From positions 248,001-312,000 of the forward strand of contig NZ_NPKO01000005.1 of the NCBI RefSeq assembly GCF_008329605.1: 64,000 bases of DNA. Reading direction: 5' to 3'. The position numbers and the translations under genes were made by a program. Positions 27,129-36,494 of this stretch are shown one piece after another; position 1 is the first letter of the stretch; every line of letters starts with the position of its first letter. Source of the stretch: Mycolicibacterium sp. P9-64 (GTDB taxonomy: Bacteria > Actinomycetota > Actinomycetes > Mycobacteriales > Mycobacteriaceae). The notes below the pieces were generated by a model that did no database searches, was not told the origin of the DNA, and worked only from the letters and a program-made list of their open reading frames with translations.

Positions 27129-29834
27129 ATGAGTGCTGCTGCGTACGTGGGCCGAGTCGGATCTCTCGCCGTCGCGCTTGGTGTCGGCGCCGTCCTGCTG
27201 ACGGGCCCGAGGGTGGCATGGGCGGAGACGCCAGGGGATTCGCCGTCGTCACCATCGTCGTCGGAATCGTCGGCGGAACCGGCCGGCGGCACGCAGGCGC
27301 AGAGCTCGCCCGAGCCCTCGGGCACATCGACTCCACCGGCCGAACCGACGTCGGCACCGACGTCGGCACCGACGGCCACGCCGTCGACGTCCACCCCGTC
27401 CACGTCCACGTCCACCGCCTCGACCTCGACGGGTTCGACGGTGACCTCGGCCCCGCCCGGCGTCGTGGTGGGCACGGGCGGCGCGCACACCAGCGATACC
27501 GAGGAGACGGAAGAGGCGCCGAAGCCGACGGCGACCGTCCCCGAACCAGCCGCCCCCAAGCCCGTCGCGAAGTCCGGCACCGTCGACCCGGCCCACCCCG
27601 TCGAGGCGCCGACCAGCAAGCTCGATGCTGCTGAGGTGAAGGTCGACAAAGAGCCGAAGGTCGCCGAGAAGTCGGAGTCGGAACCCACGACTTCCCTTGC
27701 CGCGCAGACGATGTCATCGGCAGCCACGATGCAGGTCGCCACCGAATTGCAGGCCGCTGCAACGTCGGACCCCGTCGTCCCGTCCCTTCGGCCGTGGCCG
27801 ACCGCGTTCGACCCGCTCAGTGCGGTGACCTACGTGACGGGACTGGTGACGGGCTTCGTCAACGCGCTGTTGAGCCCGTTCGCCTCCGGCCTTCCCGCGT
27901 TGCCAACCGATCCGTCGCCATGGGCGCTGCTGGCATGGGTGCGTCGCGAGTTCTTCAACGGCTCGCCGACCATCACCCCGGTGATGAACCCGCAAACGAA
28001 CGGATTGATCACCGGCAACGTCGGTGCTGTCGACCCGGACGGCGATGCACTCACCTACACCGTCATCGGCAGGCCGCAGAACGGCGGAACGCTCGAGATC
28101 GACCAGCAAGGCAACTTCACCTACCGTCCCATGAACGCGATGGCCGCAGTCGGCGGAGTCGATCAGTTCACGGTCGTGGTCAGCGACGAAGCCGCAGGCT
28201 TCCACGTACACGGTCCGCTCGGGCTGCTCAAGATGGTGCCGATCCTCGGCAACTTCATCAATCCGGGCGGCGGCGACGCGGTGGCGCAGACCATCACGGT
28301 CAACGTCGACCCGGTGGCGGGTGTCGACCTGTCGTTTCCCGCCAGCTTCCACTGGGGTGTGGCGACCGCGGGCTTCCAGGCCGAGGGCGGCCCGGGCTCA
28401 CCCGTCGATCCCAACTCCGACTGGTACAAGTGGGTGCACGACTCGATCAACCAGTTCCTCGGCCTGACGCACGGCGTGCCGGAGAACGGACCGGGTACCT
28501 ACGTCTCCTACGACGGCGACGCGCAGCTCGCCCATGACCAGCTCGGGATGAACACGTTCAGGATGAGCATCGAGTGGAGCCGCATCTTCCAGAGTTCCAC
28601 TGCGGGAGTGGATATCTCGGACGAGGGTGGCACCGTCAGCCTGGCCGATCTGCAGGCACTCGACGCGCTCGCCGATCCTGCCGAGGTGGCCCACTACCGC
28701 GCGGTGTTCGACTCGCTGCGGGCGCACGGCCTCGAGCCGCTTGTCACGGTCAACCACTTCACGCTGCCGTCATGGGTGAACGACCCGACGACGACGCGGC
28801 TGCTAGCTCAGCTCGGGTTGCCTGCGCCGGCGGCCGGGTGGTTGTCGCCGTCGACCCCAGCGGAGTTCGAGAAGTATGCCGCCTACGTCGCGTGGAAGTA
28901 CGGCGATCAGGTGGACAACTGGACGGTGCTCAACGAGCCGGTGCCGCCGGTGCTGACGCAGTACCTGTCCATCCCCGGCGTCGTGCCGGCATGGCCGCCG
29001 GGCGTGATCAGGCCCGACCTTGCGTCGACCTTCCTGGTCAACGAGGCCAAGGGTTACGTGGGCGCGTACGACGCGATCCACGCCTGGGACACCACCGTCG
29101 CCACCACGGGCCAGCCTGCGGCGTTCGTCGGGTTCGCCAACAACATGATCCCGGCCCGCCCGGCGAATCCGGTGAATCCGCTCGACGTGCAGGCCGCGGA
29201 AGCGTGGAACGACTTCTACGACAACTGGTTCCCGCGCGCGGTGATCGACGGCTGGGTGGACGCCAACCTGGACGGGATCAAGACGCCCGACGAGGTGCAC
29301 GCCGACTTCATGGACAAGGCGGACTTCATCGGCGTGCAGTACTACGGCTCGCAGCCGATGCAGGGCTTCGGCCTGCCGATCATCCCGGGACTCCCATGGC
29401 TGCAGGGCATTCCGGGCCGATGCACGCCCTCTCCGACGTGCAGCGACTTCAATCAGCCCACCGACCCTGGCGGCTTCCGGGAGGTCCTCGAGACCGCCGC
29501 GTCCTACGGCAAGCCGGTCTGGATCACCGAGAACGGCATCGCCGACGCAGGTGACTCGAAACGGCCGTCCTACATCGTCAACCACATCGCCGTCGTGCAG
29601 GACCTGGTGGCGCACGGCATGGACATCCGCGGCTACACCTACTGGTCGCTCGTCGACAACCTCGAGTGGGCCAACGGCTATGACCTTCAGTTCGGCCTCT
29701 ACGGGTCCGATCCGACGACACCCGAACTGGAGCGCACCCCGAAGCCTGCGAGCATCGCGGCGATCAGCGCGATCACGACCAACAACTCGTTGCCCACCAG
29801 CCTGCTGGCGCTCTACCTACCCGGCGCCGTTTAG
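27129..29834 (+). CDS. Secreted GH1 beta-glucosidase with mucin-like and Ig/cadherin-like N-terminal regions
   Basis: A 901-residue protein. Residues 1-33 are a signal peptide (AVALGVGAVLLTGPRVAWA). Residues 35-210 are Ser/Thr/Pro/Glu-rich low complexity. Residues about 280-400 form a cadherin-like/VCBS-type module (NGLITGNVGAVDPDGDALTY ... GNFTYRPMNAMAAVGGVDQF). Residues 400-890 are a GH1 barrel with opening FPASFHWGVATAGFQAEG, acid/base Glu in WTVLNEPV, nucleophile in VWITENGIAD, and GYTYWSLVDNLEWANGY. It probably hydrolyses beta-glucosides outside the cell or in the cell envelope. ATG 27129 is preferred because the signal peptide follows at once. Position replaces the Rv0888 region of M. 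tuberculosis. Confidence 0.88.
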   Translation: MSAAAYVGRVGSLAVALGVGAVLLTGPRVAWAETPGDSPSSPSSSESSAEPAGGTQAQSSPEPSGTSTPPAEPTSAPTSAPTATPSTSTPSTSTSTASTSTGSTVTSAPPGVVVGTGGAHTSDTEETEEAPKPTATVPEPAAPKPVAKSGTVDPAHPVEAPTSKLDAAEVKVDKEPKVAEKSESEPTTSLAAQTMSSAATMQVATELQAAATSDPVVPSLRPWPTAFDPLSAVTYVTGLVTGFVNALLSPFASGLPALPTDPSPWALLAWVRREFFNGSPTITPVMNPQTNGLITGNVGAVDPDGDALTYTVIGRPQNGGTLEIDQQGNFTYRPMNAMAAVGGVDQFTVVVSDEAAGFHVHGPLGLLKMVPILGNFINPGGGDAVAQTITVNVDPVAGVDLSFPASFHWGVATAGFQAEGGPGSPVDPNSDWYKWVHDSINQFLGLTHGVPENGPGTYVSYDGDAQLAHDQLGMNTFRMSIEWSRIFQSSTAGVDISDEGGTVSLADLQALDALADPAEVAHYRAVFDSLRAHGLEPLVTVNHFTLPSWVNDPTTTRLLAQLGLPAPAAGWLSPSTPAEFEKYAAYVAWKYGDQVDNWTVLNEPVPPVLTQYLSIPGVVPAWPPGVIRPDLASTFLVNEAKGYVGAYDAIHAWDTTVATTGQPAAFVGFANNMIPARPANPVNPLDVQAAEAWNDFYDNWFPRAVIDGWVDANLDGIKTPDEVHADFMDKADFIGVQYYGSQPMQGFGLPIIPGLPWLQGIPGRCTPSPTCSDFNQPTDPGGFREVLETAASYGKPVWITENGIADAGDSKRPSYIVNHIAVVQDLVAHGMDIRGYTYWSLVDNLEWANGYDLQFGLYGSDPTTPELERTPKPASIAAISAITTNNSLPTSLLALYLPGAV

Positions 29835-29916
29835 GGCTCGATTCACGGGTGTTGGGCCCCAACCGTTGTCGTCGGCGGCGAAGGTGCCGATTCAGAGGTT
29901 GGCTCCTTCGGCAGGG

Positions 29917-30378
29917 CTACCCCTTGGCCATCGCCGCAGCGATCTCGTCGATGCTGACCTCGCGCACCGGCTGACCGAGCGACCACTGGTGACCGAACGG
30001 GTCGCGCAGCATGCCGTATCGATCGCCCCAGAACTGATCTTCCAGCGGTGCCACGACGGTGGCACCCGCATCGATGGCCTTCTGGAACTTGGTGTCGACG
30101 TCGGTGACGGTGAGGTGGATGGTCACCGGTGTGCCGCCGAGCGACGTGGGCGTGGTCGACTTGCCGTCGGTCATCTCGGGGAAGTCGTCGTTGAGCAGGA
30201 CCGTCGCGCCGTTGATCTGCAGGGCGGCGTGGACGAGCCTGCCGTCTGGGCCGGGGACGCGACCGAATTCGGTGGCGTCGAATGCCTTCACGTAGAAGTC
30301 GATGGCCGCGGCGGCGTCGTCGACGACGAGGTGCGGTGACACGGAGGGCTGAACGTCGGGTTGGTCCGGGCTGGCCAT
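29917..30378 (-). CDS. VOC family protein (PhnB-like)
   Basis: A 153-residue two-module VOC protein of the PhnB/YcgI type. SPHLVVDDAAAAIDFYVKAF opens the first module, and WGDRYGMLRDPFGHQWSLGQ closes the second with the conserved D-P-x-GH motif. It corresponds to Rv0887c by position. The ATG at 30378 has a GGAGA ribosome-binding site. Enzyme function not assignable. Confidence 0.87.
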   Translation of the reverse strand: MASPDQPDVQPSVSPHLVVDDAAAAIDFYVKAFDATEFGRVPGPDGRLVHAALQINGATVLLNDDFPEMTDGKSTTPTSLGGTPVTIHLTVTDVDTKFQKAIDAGATVVAPLEDQFWGDRYGMLRDPFGHQWSLGQPVREVSIDEIAAAMAKG

Positions 30379-30456
30379 GGCGATCTCCTTTGATTCGAAC
30401 GGATGTACTCGTACTGACCACTGAACTGCCCAGAAGTCATCGCGATTCGCCGATTC

Positions 30457-30472
30457 GAGTAGGCGACTACTC
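30457..30472. promoter_or_regulatory. Palindrome upstream of the P450 gene
   Basis: GAGTAGGCGACTACTC has perfect 6-bp arms and a 4-bp spacer and lies 36 bp before the P450 ATG. A related sequence, GAGTAGCGAGCGACTACT, lies upstream of gltA at 36476-36493. It could be an operator or promoter element. Confidence 0.4.
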
Positions 30473-30507
30473 TAGGTGGCCGTCGTCGCAGGCGTGACGC
30501 TGCTGGA

Positions 30508-31944
30508 ATGACTGAAAACGTTCATGTCGGGACGCTCGAAGCGATGCCGCTGGCCCCACGGAATCCGCTGCCGCTGCGGCAACAGATCAAGGCGCTTCGC
30601 ATGTTCCACAGCGGACCCGAAGTCCTGCGCGACGCAGGCGGCCCGGTGACTCGGATCAAACTGGCACCGAAGTGGTTGGCGCCCGTCATCGTGGTCATCA
30701 CGTCGCCGCAGGGTGCTCGTGACGTCCTCGGCAGGTCGGACGCCATCGCCGAGCGGACGCGTACGCACACCGAGATGCGCAGCCTCATCGGCCCCAATCT
30801 GTTCGACGTCCCGCACGACGAGTGGCTGCCCCGGCGCCGGCTGCTGCAACCGCTCTTCACGAAGAAGCACGTGCGCGGGTACGGCGGCCACATGGCCCAG
30901 TCGGCCGACAGTATCGCCGAAAGCTGGCCCGCCGGAAGCGAAGTCGATCTCGACGTCGAGTGCAGGAAGTTGACGCTTCGGGCGCTGGGCAGATCGGTGC
31001 TCGGTATCGACCTCGATACGCAGTCCGACCGCATCGCCGAACCGCTGCGGGTGATGCTTCAGCACGTCGCCGATCGCACCGCCGCGCCGGTGCGGTTGCC
31101 CGGCTGGGTGCCGACACGCGCGCGCAGACGAGCGCACGCGGCCAGCGCCACCTTGCGCGACCTCGCCGCCGACGTTCTGCGCGCAGTCAGGGAGGACCCG
31201 GACCGCGACGCTCCGCTGGTGCGTGCGCTGATCGCCGCGACTGATCCGGAGACCGGAAGGGGTTTGACCGACGAGGAAATCCGCGACGAGCTCATCGTCT
31301 TCATGGGCGCGGGACACGACACCACCGCGACCACACTGGCCTATTCGCTGTGGCAGCTCGGGCGCCATCCCGGGATGCAGGAACGCGTGCGGGCCGAAGC
31401 GGCGGCCGTCGGAGACCGCGAACTCGGGCCCGACGACGTCGCGGGTCTCGGCTACACGGTGCAGGTGCTGCACGAGGCGCTGCGGCTGTGCCCTCCCGGC
31501 GCGGCGTCGGCCCGGTTGGTGATGCAGGACATCGACGTCGACGGATACCGGGTGGAGGCGGGCACGATGGTGGTGGTGGGCATCTACGCGGTCCAGCGTG
31601 ATCCGTCGCTGTGGGAGAACGCCACGGCGTTCGATCCCGACAGGTTCCGCCCCGAGGTGGCCAAGTCCATCGACCGCTGGCAGTACCTTCCGTTCGGCGC
31701 GGGCCCGCGGACCTGTGTCGGTGACCACTTCGCGATGCTGGAACTGGCGCTGGCGCTGGCTACGATCGTGCGGCGCACCGAGATTCGCTCCGTCGATGCA
31801 GAGTTCCCGATGGCAGCTCCGTTCACCCTGGTGGCGTCGGCGCCGGTGAAGGCGCGGGTTTCGCGCCCGTCCGGTTATACGACGGAGAACGTCTCAGCCA
31901 GGGCGGACCGCCCAGTGAGCGCCAACAACACGGTCTCACCCTGA
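30508..31944 (+). CDS. Cytochrome P450
   Basis: A 478-residue P450. The I-helix motif FMGAGHDTTATTLAYSLW lies near residue 268, the ExxR in LHEALRLCPPGA near 325, and the heme-binding loop LPFGAGPRTCVGDHFAMLEL near residue 395 with the axial cysteine. There is no transmembrane anchor, as in soluble bacterial P450s. The substrate and CYP family cannot be set by eye. Its last 70 bp overlap the convergent gene at 31875. FprB at 23383-25062 is a possible but distant redox partner. Confidence 0.92.
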   Translation: MTENVHVGTLEAMPLAPRNPLPLRQQIKALRMFHSGPEVLRDAGGPVTRIKLAPKWLAPVIVVITSPQGARDVLGRSDAIAERTRTHTEMRSLIGPNLFDVPHDEWLPRRRLLQPLFTKKHVRGYGGHMAQSADSIAESWPAGSEVDLDVECRKLTLRALGRSVLGIDLDTQSDRIAEPLRVMLQHVADRTAAPVRLPGWVPTRARRRAHAASATLRDLAADVLRAVREDPDRDAPLVRALIAATDPETGRGLTDEEIRDELIVFMGAGHDTTATTLAYSLWQLGRHPGMQERVRAEAAAVGDRELGPDDVAGLGYTVQVLHEALRLCPPGAASARLVMQDIDVDGYRVEAGTMVVVGIYAVQRDPSLWENATAFDPDRFRPEVAKSIDRWQYLPFGAGPRTCVGDHFAMLELALALATIVRRTEIRSVDAEFPMAAPFTLVASAPVKARVSRPSGYTTENVSARADRPVSANNTVSP

Positions 31945-32495
31945 CCGATGGCTACGCCGATGCGCGCCGCCAACGCGGCAGCTTCGGCCAGCACCTCCTC
32001 GGGCGGCGCGAAGGTCAGGCCCGTGGCCCGCGCGATGTCGAGGCCGTGCACCGCAAGTTCGAAAGTCCTCGTCGGCAAGTAACTGTGCAGCCGGATGCCA
32101 AGGCCGCCGATGACCTGGATGAGCGGGTCGCCTGCCTCGGCCACCTCGCCGAGGACCCGGTCGACCAGCCCGTCCACCGTGGCGGCCGGATCCTCGCCGA
32201 GATCGATGCCCGCCTGGCGGCCGCGATCGAGGATCGCCGACGAATCGATGCCACGCACCACTTCCTTCATCCGCACGTAGTACTCCTCGGCGGTCGCGAT
32301 GTCCTCGCGCTCGGCGGTGGTCTGCAGGTAGGTGCGCACCGTGGTCAGCGACCGCGACGTGTGCCCGACGAGCGAACGCAGGTCCCACTGGCCGAGGCCG
32401 GGCCCGTCCCATCGATCGCCACCGATGTCGGCGACCTGACACGCGAATGCCCTTGCCGCCGAGGCGAATAGCGCAATCCGGCGATCCGGTGTCAC
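31875..32495 (-). CDS. Maleylpyruvate-isomerase-like (DinB-fold) protein
   Basis: A 206-residue protein of the mycothiol-dependent maleylpyruvate isomerase/TIGR03086-like group. It has the helical N-terminal segment DRWDGPGLGQWDLRSLVGHT, where the H-x3-D-type metal site begins. TRTFELAVHGLDIARATGL supplies the last helix with the conserved H-x2-D. The GTG at 32495 overlaps the citA stop by 4 bp, so it is probably translated after citA. It shares 70 bp with the 3' end of the P450 gene on the other strand. Confidence 0.75.
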   Translation of the reverse strand: MTPDRRIALFASAARAFACQVADIGGDRWDGPGLGQWDLRSLVGHTSRSLTTVRTYLQTTAEREDIATAEEYYVRMKEVVRGIDSSAILDRGRQAGIDLGEDPAATVDGLVDRVLGEVAEAGDPLIQVIGGLGIRLHSYLPTRTFELAVHGLDIARATGLTFAPPEEVLAEAAALAARIGVAIGQGETVLLALTGRSALAETFSVV

Positions 32496-33610
32496 GGCTT
32501 GGTGACTTCGTCCCAGCCCTCGACGGACTCCGGGCTGCGCGGAGGCGGGCCGACGTAGATGGCCGACGGGCGGACCAGCTTGCCGAGCCGCTTCTGCTCG
32601 AGGATGTGCGCGCACCAACCGGCACTCCTGCCGCAGGTGAACATCGCGGGCATCATCTTCGCTGGCACCTTGGCGAAGTCGAGGATGACGGCCGCCCAGA
32701 ACTCCACATTCGTCTCGATGGCGCGGTCGGGCCGGCGCTCCCGCAGCTCGGCCAGCGCGGCCTGTTCCAGAGCGGCGGCCACTTCGTAGCGCGGCGCCTG
32801 CAGCCGCTTGGCGGTGGCGCGCAGCACCCGTGCGCGCGGGTCCTCGGCGCGGTACACCCGGTGGCCGAAGCCCATCAACTTGTCCTTGCGGTCGAGGACG
32901 TCCTTGACTACGGCGCGGGCATCGCCGGTGCGATCGACCTCGTCGATCATCGGCAGCACTCTGGCAGGTGCGCCGCCGTGCAACGGCCCGCTCATCGCGC
33001 CAACCGCACCCGACAGCGCGGCGGCCACGTCCGCACCCGTCGAGGCGATCACGCGCGCGGTGAACGTCGATGCATTCATGCCGTGCTCGGCCGCGGTCAC
33101 CCAGTAGGCGTCGATGGCTTCGACGTGGCGTGGGTCGGGGTCACCCTGCCAGCGCGTCATGAACCGCTCTGTCACGGTGGTGCATTCATCGATGTTGCGC
33201 TGCGGCACGGCGGGCTGGTGGATGCCGCGGGCTGACTGCGCGACGTACGACAAGGCCATCACCGAGGCCCTGGCCAGCTGTTCGCGCGCGGTCGGCTCGT
33301 CGATGTCGAGGATCGGGGGATAGCCCCAGATCGGCGCGAGCATGGCCAGGCCCGCCTGCACGTCGACCCTGACGTCCCCGCTGTGGATCGGTAGGGGGAA
33401 GGGCTCGGCGGGCGGCAACCCGCGGCCGAACTTGCCGTCGACCAGAAGGGCCCACACGTCGCCGAACGTGACGCGCTGGGCGACCAGGTCCTCGATGTCG
33501 ACGCCGCGGTACCGAAGTGCCCCGCCGTCCTTGTCGGGTTCCGCGATCTCGGTGGTGAAGGCCACGATGCCTTCGAGTCCCTCGACGAAGCCGTCGGGCA
33601 CAGCAGTCAT
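32492..33610 (-). CDS. citA: Citrate synthase 2
   Basis: A 372-residue type II-like citrate synthase. The catalytic residues fall in YWVTAAEHGMNASTFTARVI (first His), GAMSGPLHGGAPARVLPMID (second His) and IETNVEFWAAVILDF, where the usual Asp position is Glu or Asn-Val-Glu. It corresponds to Rv0889c. The ATG at 33610 is 84 bp from the divergent pdxH start. Together with gltA at 36547-37851 this window holds two citrate synthase genes. Confidence 0.92.
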   Translation of the reverse strand: MTAVPDGFVEGLEGIVAFTTEIAEPDKDGGALRYRGVDIEDLVAQRVTFGDVWALLVDGKFGRGLPPAEPFPLPIHSGDVRVDVQAGLAMLAPIWGYPPILDIDEPTAREQLARASVMALSYVAQSARGIHQPAVPQRNIDECTTVTERFMTRWQGDPDPRHVEAIDAYWVTAAEHGMNASTFTARVIASTGADVAAALSGAVGAMSGPLHGGAPARVLPMIDEVDRTGDARAVVKDVLDRKDKLMGFGHRVYRAEDPRARVLRATAKRLQAPRYEVAAALEQAALAELRERRPDRAIETNVEFWAAVILDFAKVPAKMMPAMFTCGRSAGWCAHILEQKRLGKLVRPSAIYVGPPPRSPESVEGWDEVTKP

Positions 33611-33694
33611 GGCACGGATTCTCGCACCAAGGTCCGCCGCCGTCACTACCGGTGGGTAGGGAAATGAGTGGCTTGCGGGCGTAGCGTCGTGGAC

Positions 33695-34369
33695 GTGATT
33701 TCGGAGGGCAGGAGCGACGAGCTGGCGCGGATGCGGGTGGAGTACGGGTCGGTGGAGAAGGACGGCAGCCCCGACCTGGACGCGGACTGGGTCGGCCAGG
33801 ATCCCGACGGATGGGTTGTCTTGCTGCGCAAGTGGTTGGCCGACGCCCGTGCGGCGGACGTCAACGAGGCGAACGCGATGGTGGTCGGCACCGTCGACGC
33901 AGCGGGAAGACCGGTCACCCGCACCGTGTTGTGCAAGAGCGTGGACGAGACCGGCATCACGTTCTTCACGAACTACGACTCCGACAAGGGCGAGCAACTT
34001 GCCACGACGCCGTACGCGTCGGCGACGTTCCCCTGGTACGCCCTCGGCCGCCAGGTCCACGTCCGCGGTCCCGTGACCAAGGTGTCGCAGGAGGACACCG
34101 CCGACTACTGGTCGAAGCGGCCCCGCGGCTCACAGCTCGGGGCATGGGCGTCGCACCAGTCCCGGCCGATCGAATCACGTGCGGCGTTGCTGCAACAGCT
34201 GGCCGACGTCACCGAGAGGTTCGCGGACCTCGACGTCGTACCGGTGCCCCCGAACTGGGGTGGATACCTCATCGCGCCGGAGGTCGTCGAGTTCTGGCAG
34301 GGCCGGGAGAATCGGGTGCACAACAGAATTCGCGTGACGGACGCTGGCATCGAGCGGTTGCAACCGTGA
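33695..34369 (+). CDS. pdxH: Pyridoxamine 5'-phosphate oxidase
   Basis: A 224-residue FMN enzyme making pyridoxal 5'-phosphate. Conserved segments are [68 protein letters not shown] and the end [20 protein letters not shown] 33695 is used; GTG 33689 or the GTG at 33668 are alternatives and no ribosome-binding site decides between them. Its stop touches a 30-bp tandem repeat leading to the MFS gene. Confidence 0.93.
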   Translation: MISEGRSDELARMRVEYGSVEKDGSPDLDADWVGQDPDGWVVLLRKWLADARAADVNEANAMVVGTVDAAGRPVTRTVLCKSVDETGITFFTNYDSDKGEQLATTPYASATFPWYALGRQVHVRGPVTKVSQEDTADYWSKRPRGSQLGAWASHQSRPIESRAALLQQLADVTERFADLDVVPVPPNWGGYLIAPEVVEFWQGRENRVHNRIRVTDAGIERLQP

Positions 34370-34458
34370 TACTTCCCGTCGCTTCGCTCGCCTCGACGAT
34401 ACTTCCCGTCGCTTCGCTCGCCTCGACGAAATTTCCCGTCGCTTCGCTCGCCCTGACG
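34369..34458. repeat. Three tandem 30-bp repeats before the MFS start codon
   Basis: Three head-to-tail units of 30 bp at 34369, 34399 and 34429, each built on CTTCCCGTCGCTTCGCTCGC. Units 1 and 2 are identical; unit 3 has a few changes and ends 1 bp before the GTG at 34460. The core is the complement of the dispersed GCGAAGCGACGGGA element found at other gene junctions here. Confidence 0.9.
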
Positions 34459-34459
34459 A

Positions 34460-35731
34460 GTGGCTAGGCTCTTCGCCGACACCACACCACTGCAGACACT
34501 CGACTTTCGCAGGCTGTGGCTGGCAGGCATCGTCACCGTCATCGGCGGAAATCTCACGATCTTCGCGGTGCCGGTTCAGCTCTACGCGCTGACGCAGAAC
34601 TCGGCGTACGTCGGGCTGGCAGGCATCTTCGCCCTCGTCCCGCTCGTTCTGTTCGGGCTGTGGGGCGGCGCATGGGCCGATGCGATGGACCGCAGGCTGC
34701 TCCTGATCATCACCTCCTGTGGGCTGGCGGTGGCGTCGGTGCTGCTGTGGTTGCAGTCGGCGCTGGAGCTGAACAACGTCTGGGTCGTGCTGTGCCTGTT
34801 GTCGTTCCAGCAGGCGTTCTACGCGGTGAACTCGCCGACCCGGTCGGCTGCCATCCCACGGATGATCCCTGGCGATCAGCTGCCCGCAGCCAACTCTTTG
34901 AACATGACGGTGTTTCAGTTCGGTGCCATCGTCGGGCCGTTGCTCGCCGGGGTGATGTTGCGTTGGGTGGATCTGTCCACGCTGTACCTGATCGACGCAA
35001 TCACGTGTGTGCTGCCGATTTGGGCGACGTTCCAGCTCACGCCGATGCCCGTGTTGTCGCAGCAGAAGACCGGCCAGTGGGGGTTCACGGCGGTTCTGGA
35101 GGGCTTCCGGTACCTCGCGGGCAACCGGGTCGTGCTGATGTCGTTCGTGGTCGACCTGATCGCGATGATCCTGGGCATGCCGCGGGCGCTCTTCCCGCAG
35201 ATGGCCCATGAGAGCTTCGGCGGCCCGATCGAGGGTGGCACCACCATGGCCTTGCTGGCCGCCTCGATGGCGGTGGGCGCGGTGGCGGGTGGAGTGTTCT
35301 CCGGGTGGTTGCCGCGGATCCGGCGCCAGGGGCTCGCGGTGGTGGTTGCGATCGTCGTATGGGGCTTGGCGATAGCCGGTTTCGGGGTTGCCAGCTGGTT
35401 CGCCCACGGGTCTGCGCACGCCTGGTTGTGGATTGCCCTGGCATTTCTAGCTATCGGCGGGGCGGCGGACATGGTGTCGTCCGCGTTCCGGCAGTCCATC
35501 CTTCAGCAGGCGGCGTCCGACGAACTGCGCGGGCGGCTGCAGGGCGTCTTCACCGTCGTCGTCGCGGGTGGCCCGCGGCTGGCCGATGCACTACACGGCG
35601 CTGCTGCCGCGGCGATGGGGACTGCGGTGGCCGCGACGGGTGGCGGTGTGTTGGTCGTGATCGGCGTCGTCGTCGCCGCACTCGTGGTTCCCGCGTTCGT
35701 GCGCTATCGCGTAACGGGTCTGACGACTTAA
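34460..35731 (+). CDS. MFS exporter (EntS/MFS_3-like)
   Basis: A 423-residue, about 12-helix transporter. It opens TLDFRRLWLAGIVTVIGGNLTIFAVPVQLY. The motif-A loop is GGAWADAMDRRLLL, and the second-half loop includes AFRQSILQQAASDELRGRLQGVFTVV, typical of the enterobactin-exporter-like MFS_3 group. The GTG at 34460 follows directly on the third tandem repeat and lacks a clear Shine-Dalgarno sequence. A TetR gene follows 34 bp downstream. Substrate unknown. Confidence 0.87.
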   Translation: MARLFADTTPLQTLDFRRLWLAGIVTVIGGNLTIFAVPVQLYALTQNSAYVGLAGIFALVPLVLFGLWGGAWADAMDRRLLLIITSCGLAVASVLLWLQSALELNNVWVVLCLLSFQQAFYAVNSPTRSAAIPRMIPGDQLPAANSLNMTVFQFGAIVGPLLAGVMLRWVDLSTLYLIDAITCVLPIWATFQLTPMPVLSQQKTGQWGFTAVLEGFRYLAGNRVVLMSFVVDLIAMILGMPRALFPQMAHESFGGPIEGGTTMALLAASMAVGAVAGGVFSGWLPRIRRQGLAVVVAIVVWGLAIAGFGVASWFAHGSAHAWLWIALAFLAIGGAADMVSSAFRQSILQQAASDELRGRLQGVFTVVVAGGPRLADALHGAAAAAMGTAVAATGGGVLVVIGVVVAALVVPAFVRYRVTGLTT

Positions 35732-35765
35732 CTTCTTCATAGATAGGGGAGTTAATATTCGGCGC

Positions 35766-36437
35766 GTGGCTGAACTCCCGGAGGACTCGGTCCCCGGCTT
35801 GCGCGAACGAAAGAAACTCCGGACCCGCGCGATTCTCATCGACGCAGCGATGGAGCTCTGTCTGCGCAGCGGTTACGACAACACGACGGTCGAACAGATC
35901 GCCGCCGCGGCCGATGTTTCGCCGCGCACGTTCAGTCGGTACTTCGCGACCAAGGACGCTGCGTTCATGACCCTCGTCGAGGACTACTCCCACGAGGTGT
36001 CGATCGAACTCGAGACGGTGCCATCGGAGGTCGGTCCCCTCGAGGCGTTGCGGCAGGCGCACGTTGCGGTGCTCACTCGGGTGGCGAGCAGGCAGGTCGG
36101 CAGGCTCACCGCGGAGCGGATCATCCTCATGCTGCGCGTCATCAACGCGTCGGACACCCTGCGGAGGTCGGCCTTCGAATACCGGCACGAGGCGTCCGAG
36201 ATCATCCTGGCCAAGCGCATGGGCGTCGACGTCGACGACCGCCGTCGGCGTCTGGTCGCTGCCGTCTTCGCATCGACCGTCGCGACGGCCTGCGGTGACC
36301 TCATCACCGACACCGACACCTTCCGTCTTGGCCCGATGGTGATGGTGGATCGCATCAACGAGGCGTTTGGTCAGGTAGCGCTCATCACGGCGGATTTGCC
36401 CGCGCCGACCGGCGACTACGAACAGGTGTACGGCTGA
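35766..36437 (+). CDS. TetR-family transcriptional regulator
   Basis: A 223-residue regulator. The helix-turn-helix lies in residues 18-63: TRAILIDAAMELCLRSGYDN, VEQIAAAADVSPRTFSRYF. The ligand-binding domain is variable. The GTG at 35766 follows an AT-richer stretch with TTAACT (35728-35733) and AGTTAA (35750-35755), a 6-bp inverted repeat that could be its operator. It may control the upstream MFS gene, itself, or gltA; none is proven. Confidence 0.88.
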   Translation: MAELPEDSVPGLRERKKLRTRAILIDAAMELCLRSGYDNTTVEQIAAAADVSPRTFSRYFATKDAAFMTLVEDYSHEVSIELETVPSEVGPLEALRQAHVAVLTRVASRQVGRLTAERIILMLRVINASDTLRRSAFEYRHEASEIILAKRMGVDVDDRRRRLVAAVFASTVATACGDLITDTDTFRLGPMVMVDRINEAFGQVALITADLPAPTGDYEQVYG

Positions 36438-36494
36438 CGCCAGGGATGCAGACTCCAACCCCCCGCAAGCGCGCCGAGTAGCGAGCGACTACTT

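Noticed and set aside
34369..34458. Possible CRISPR array
   Set aside because: Units are directly adjacent with no unique spacers and there are no cas genes.
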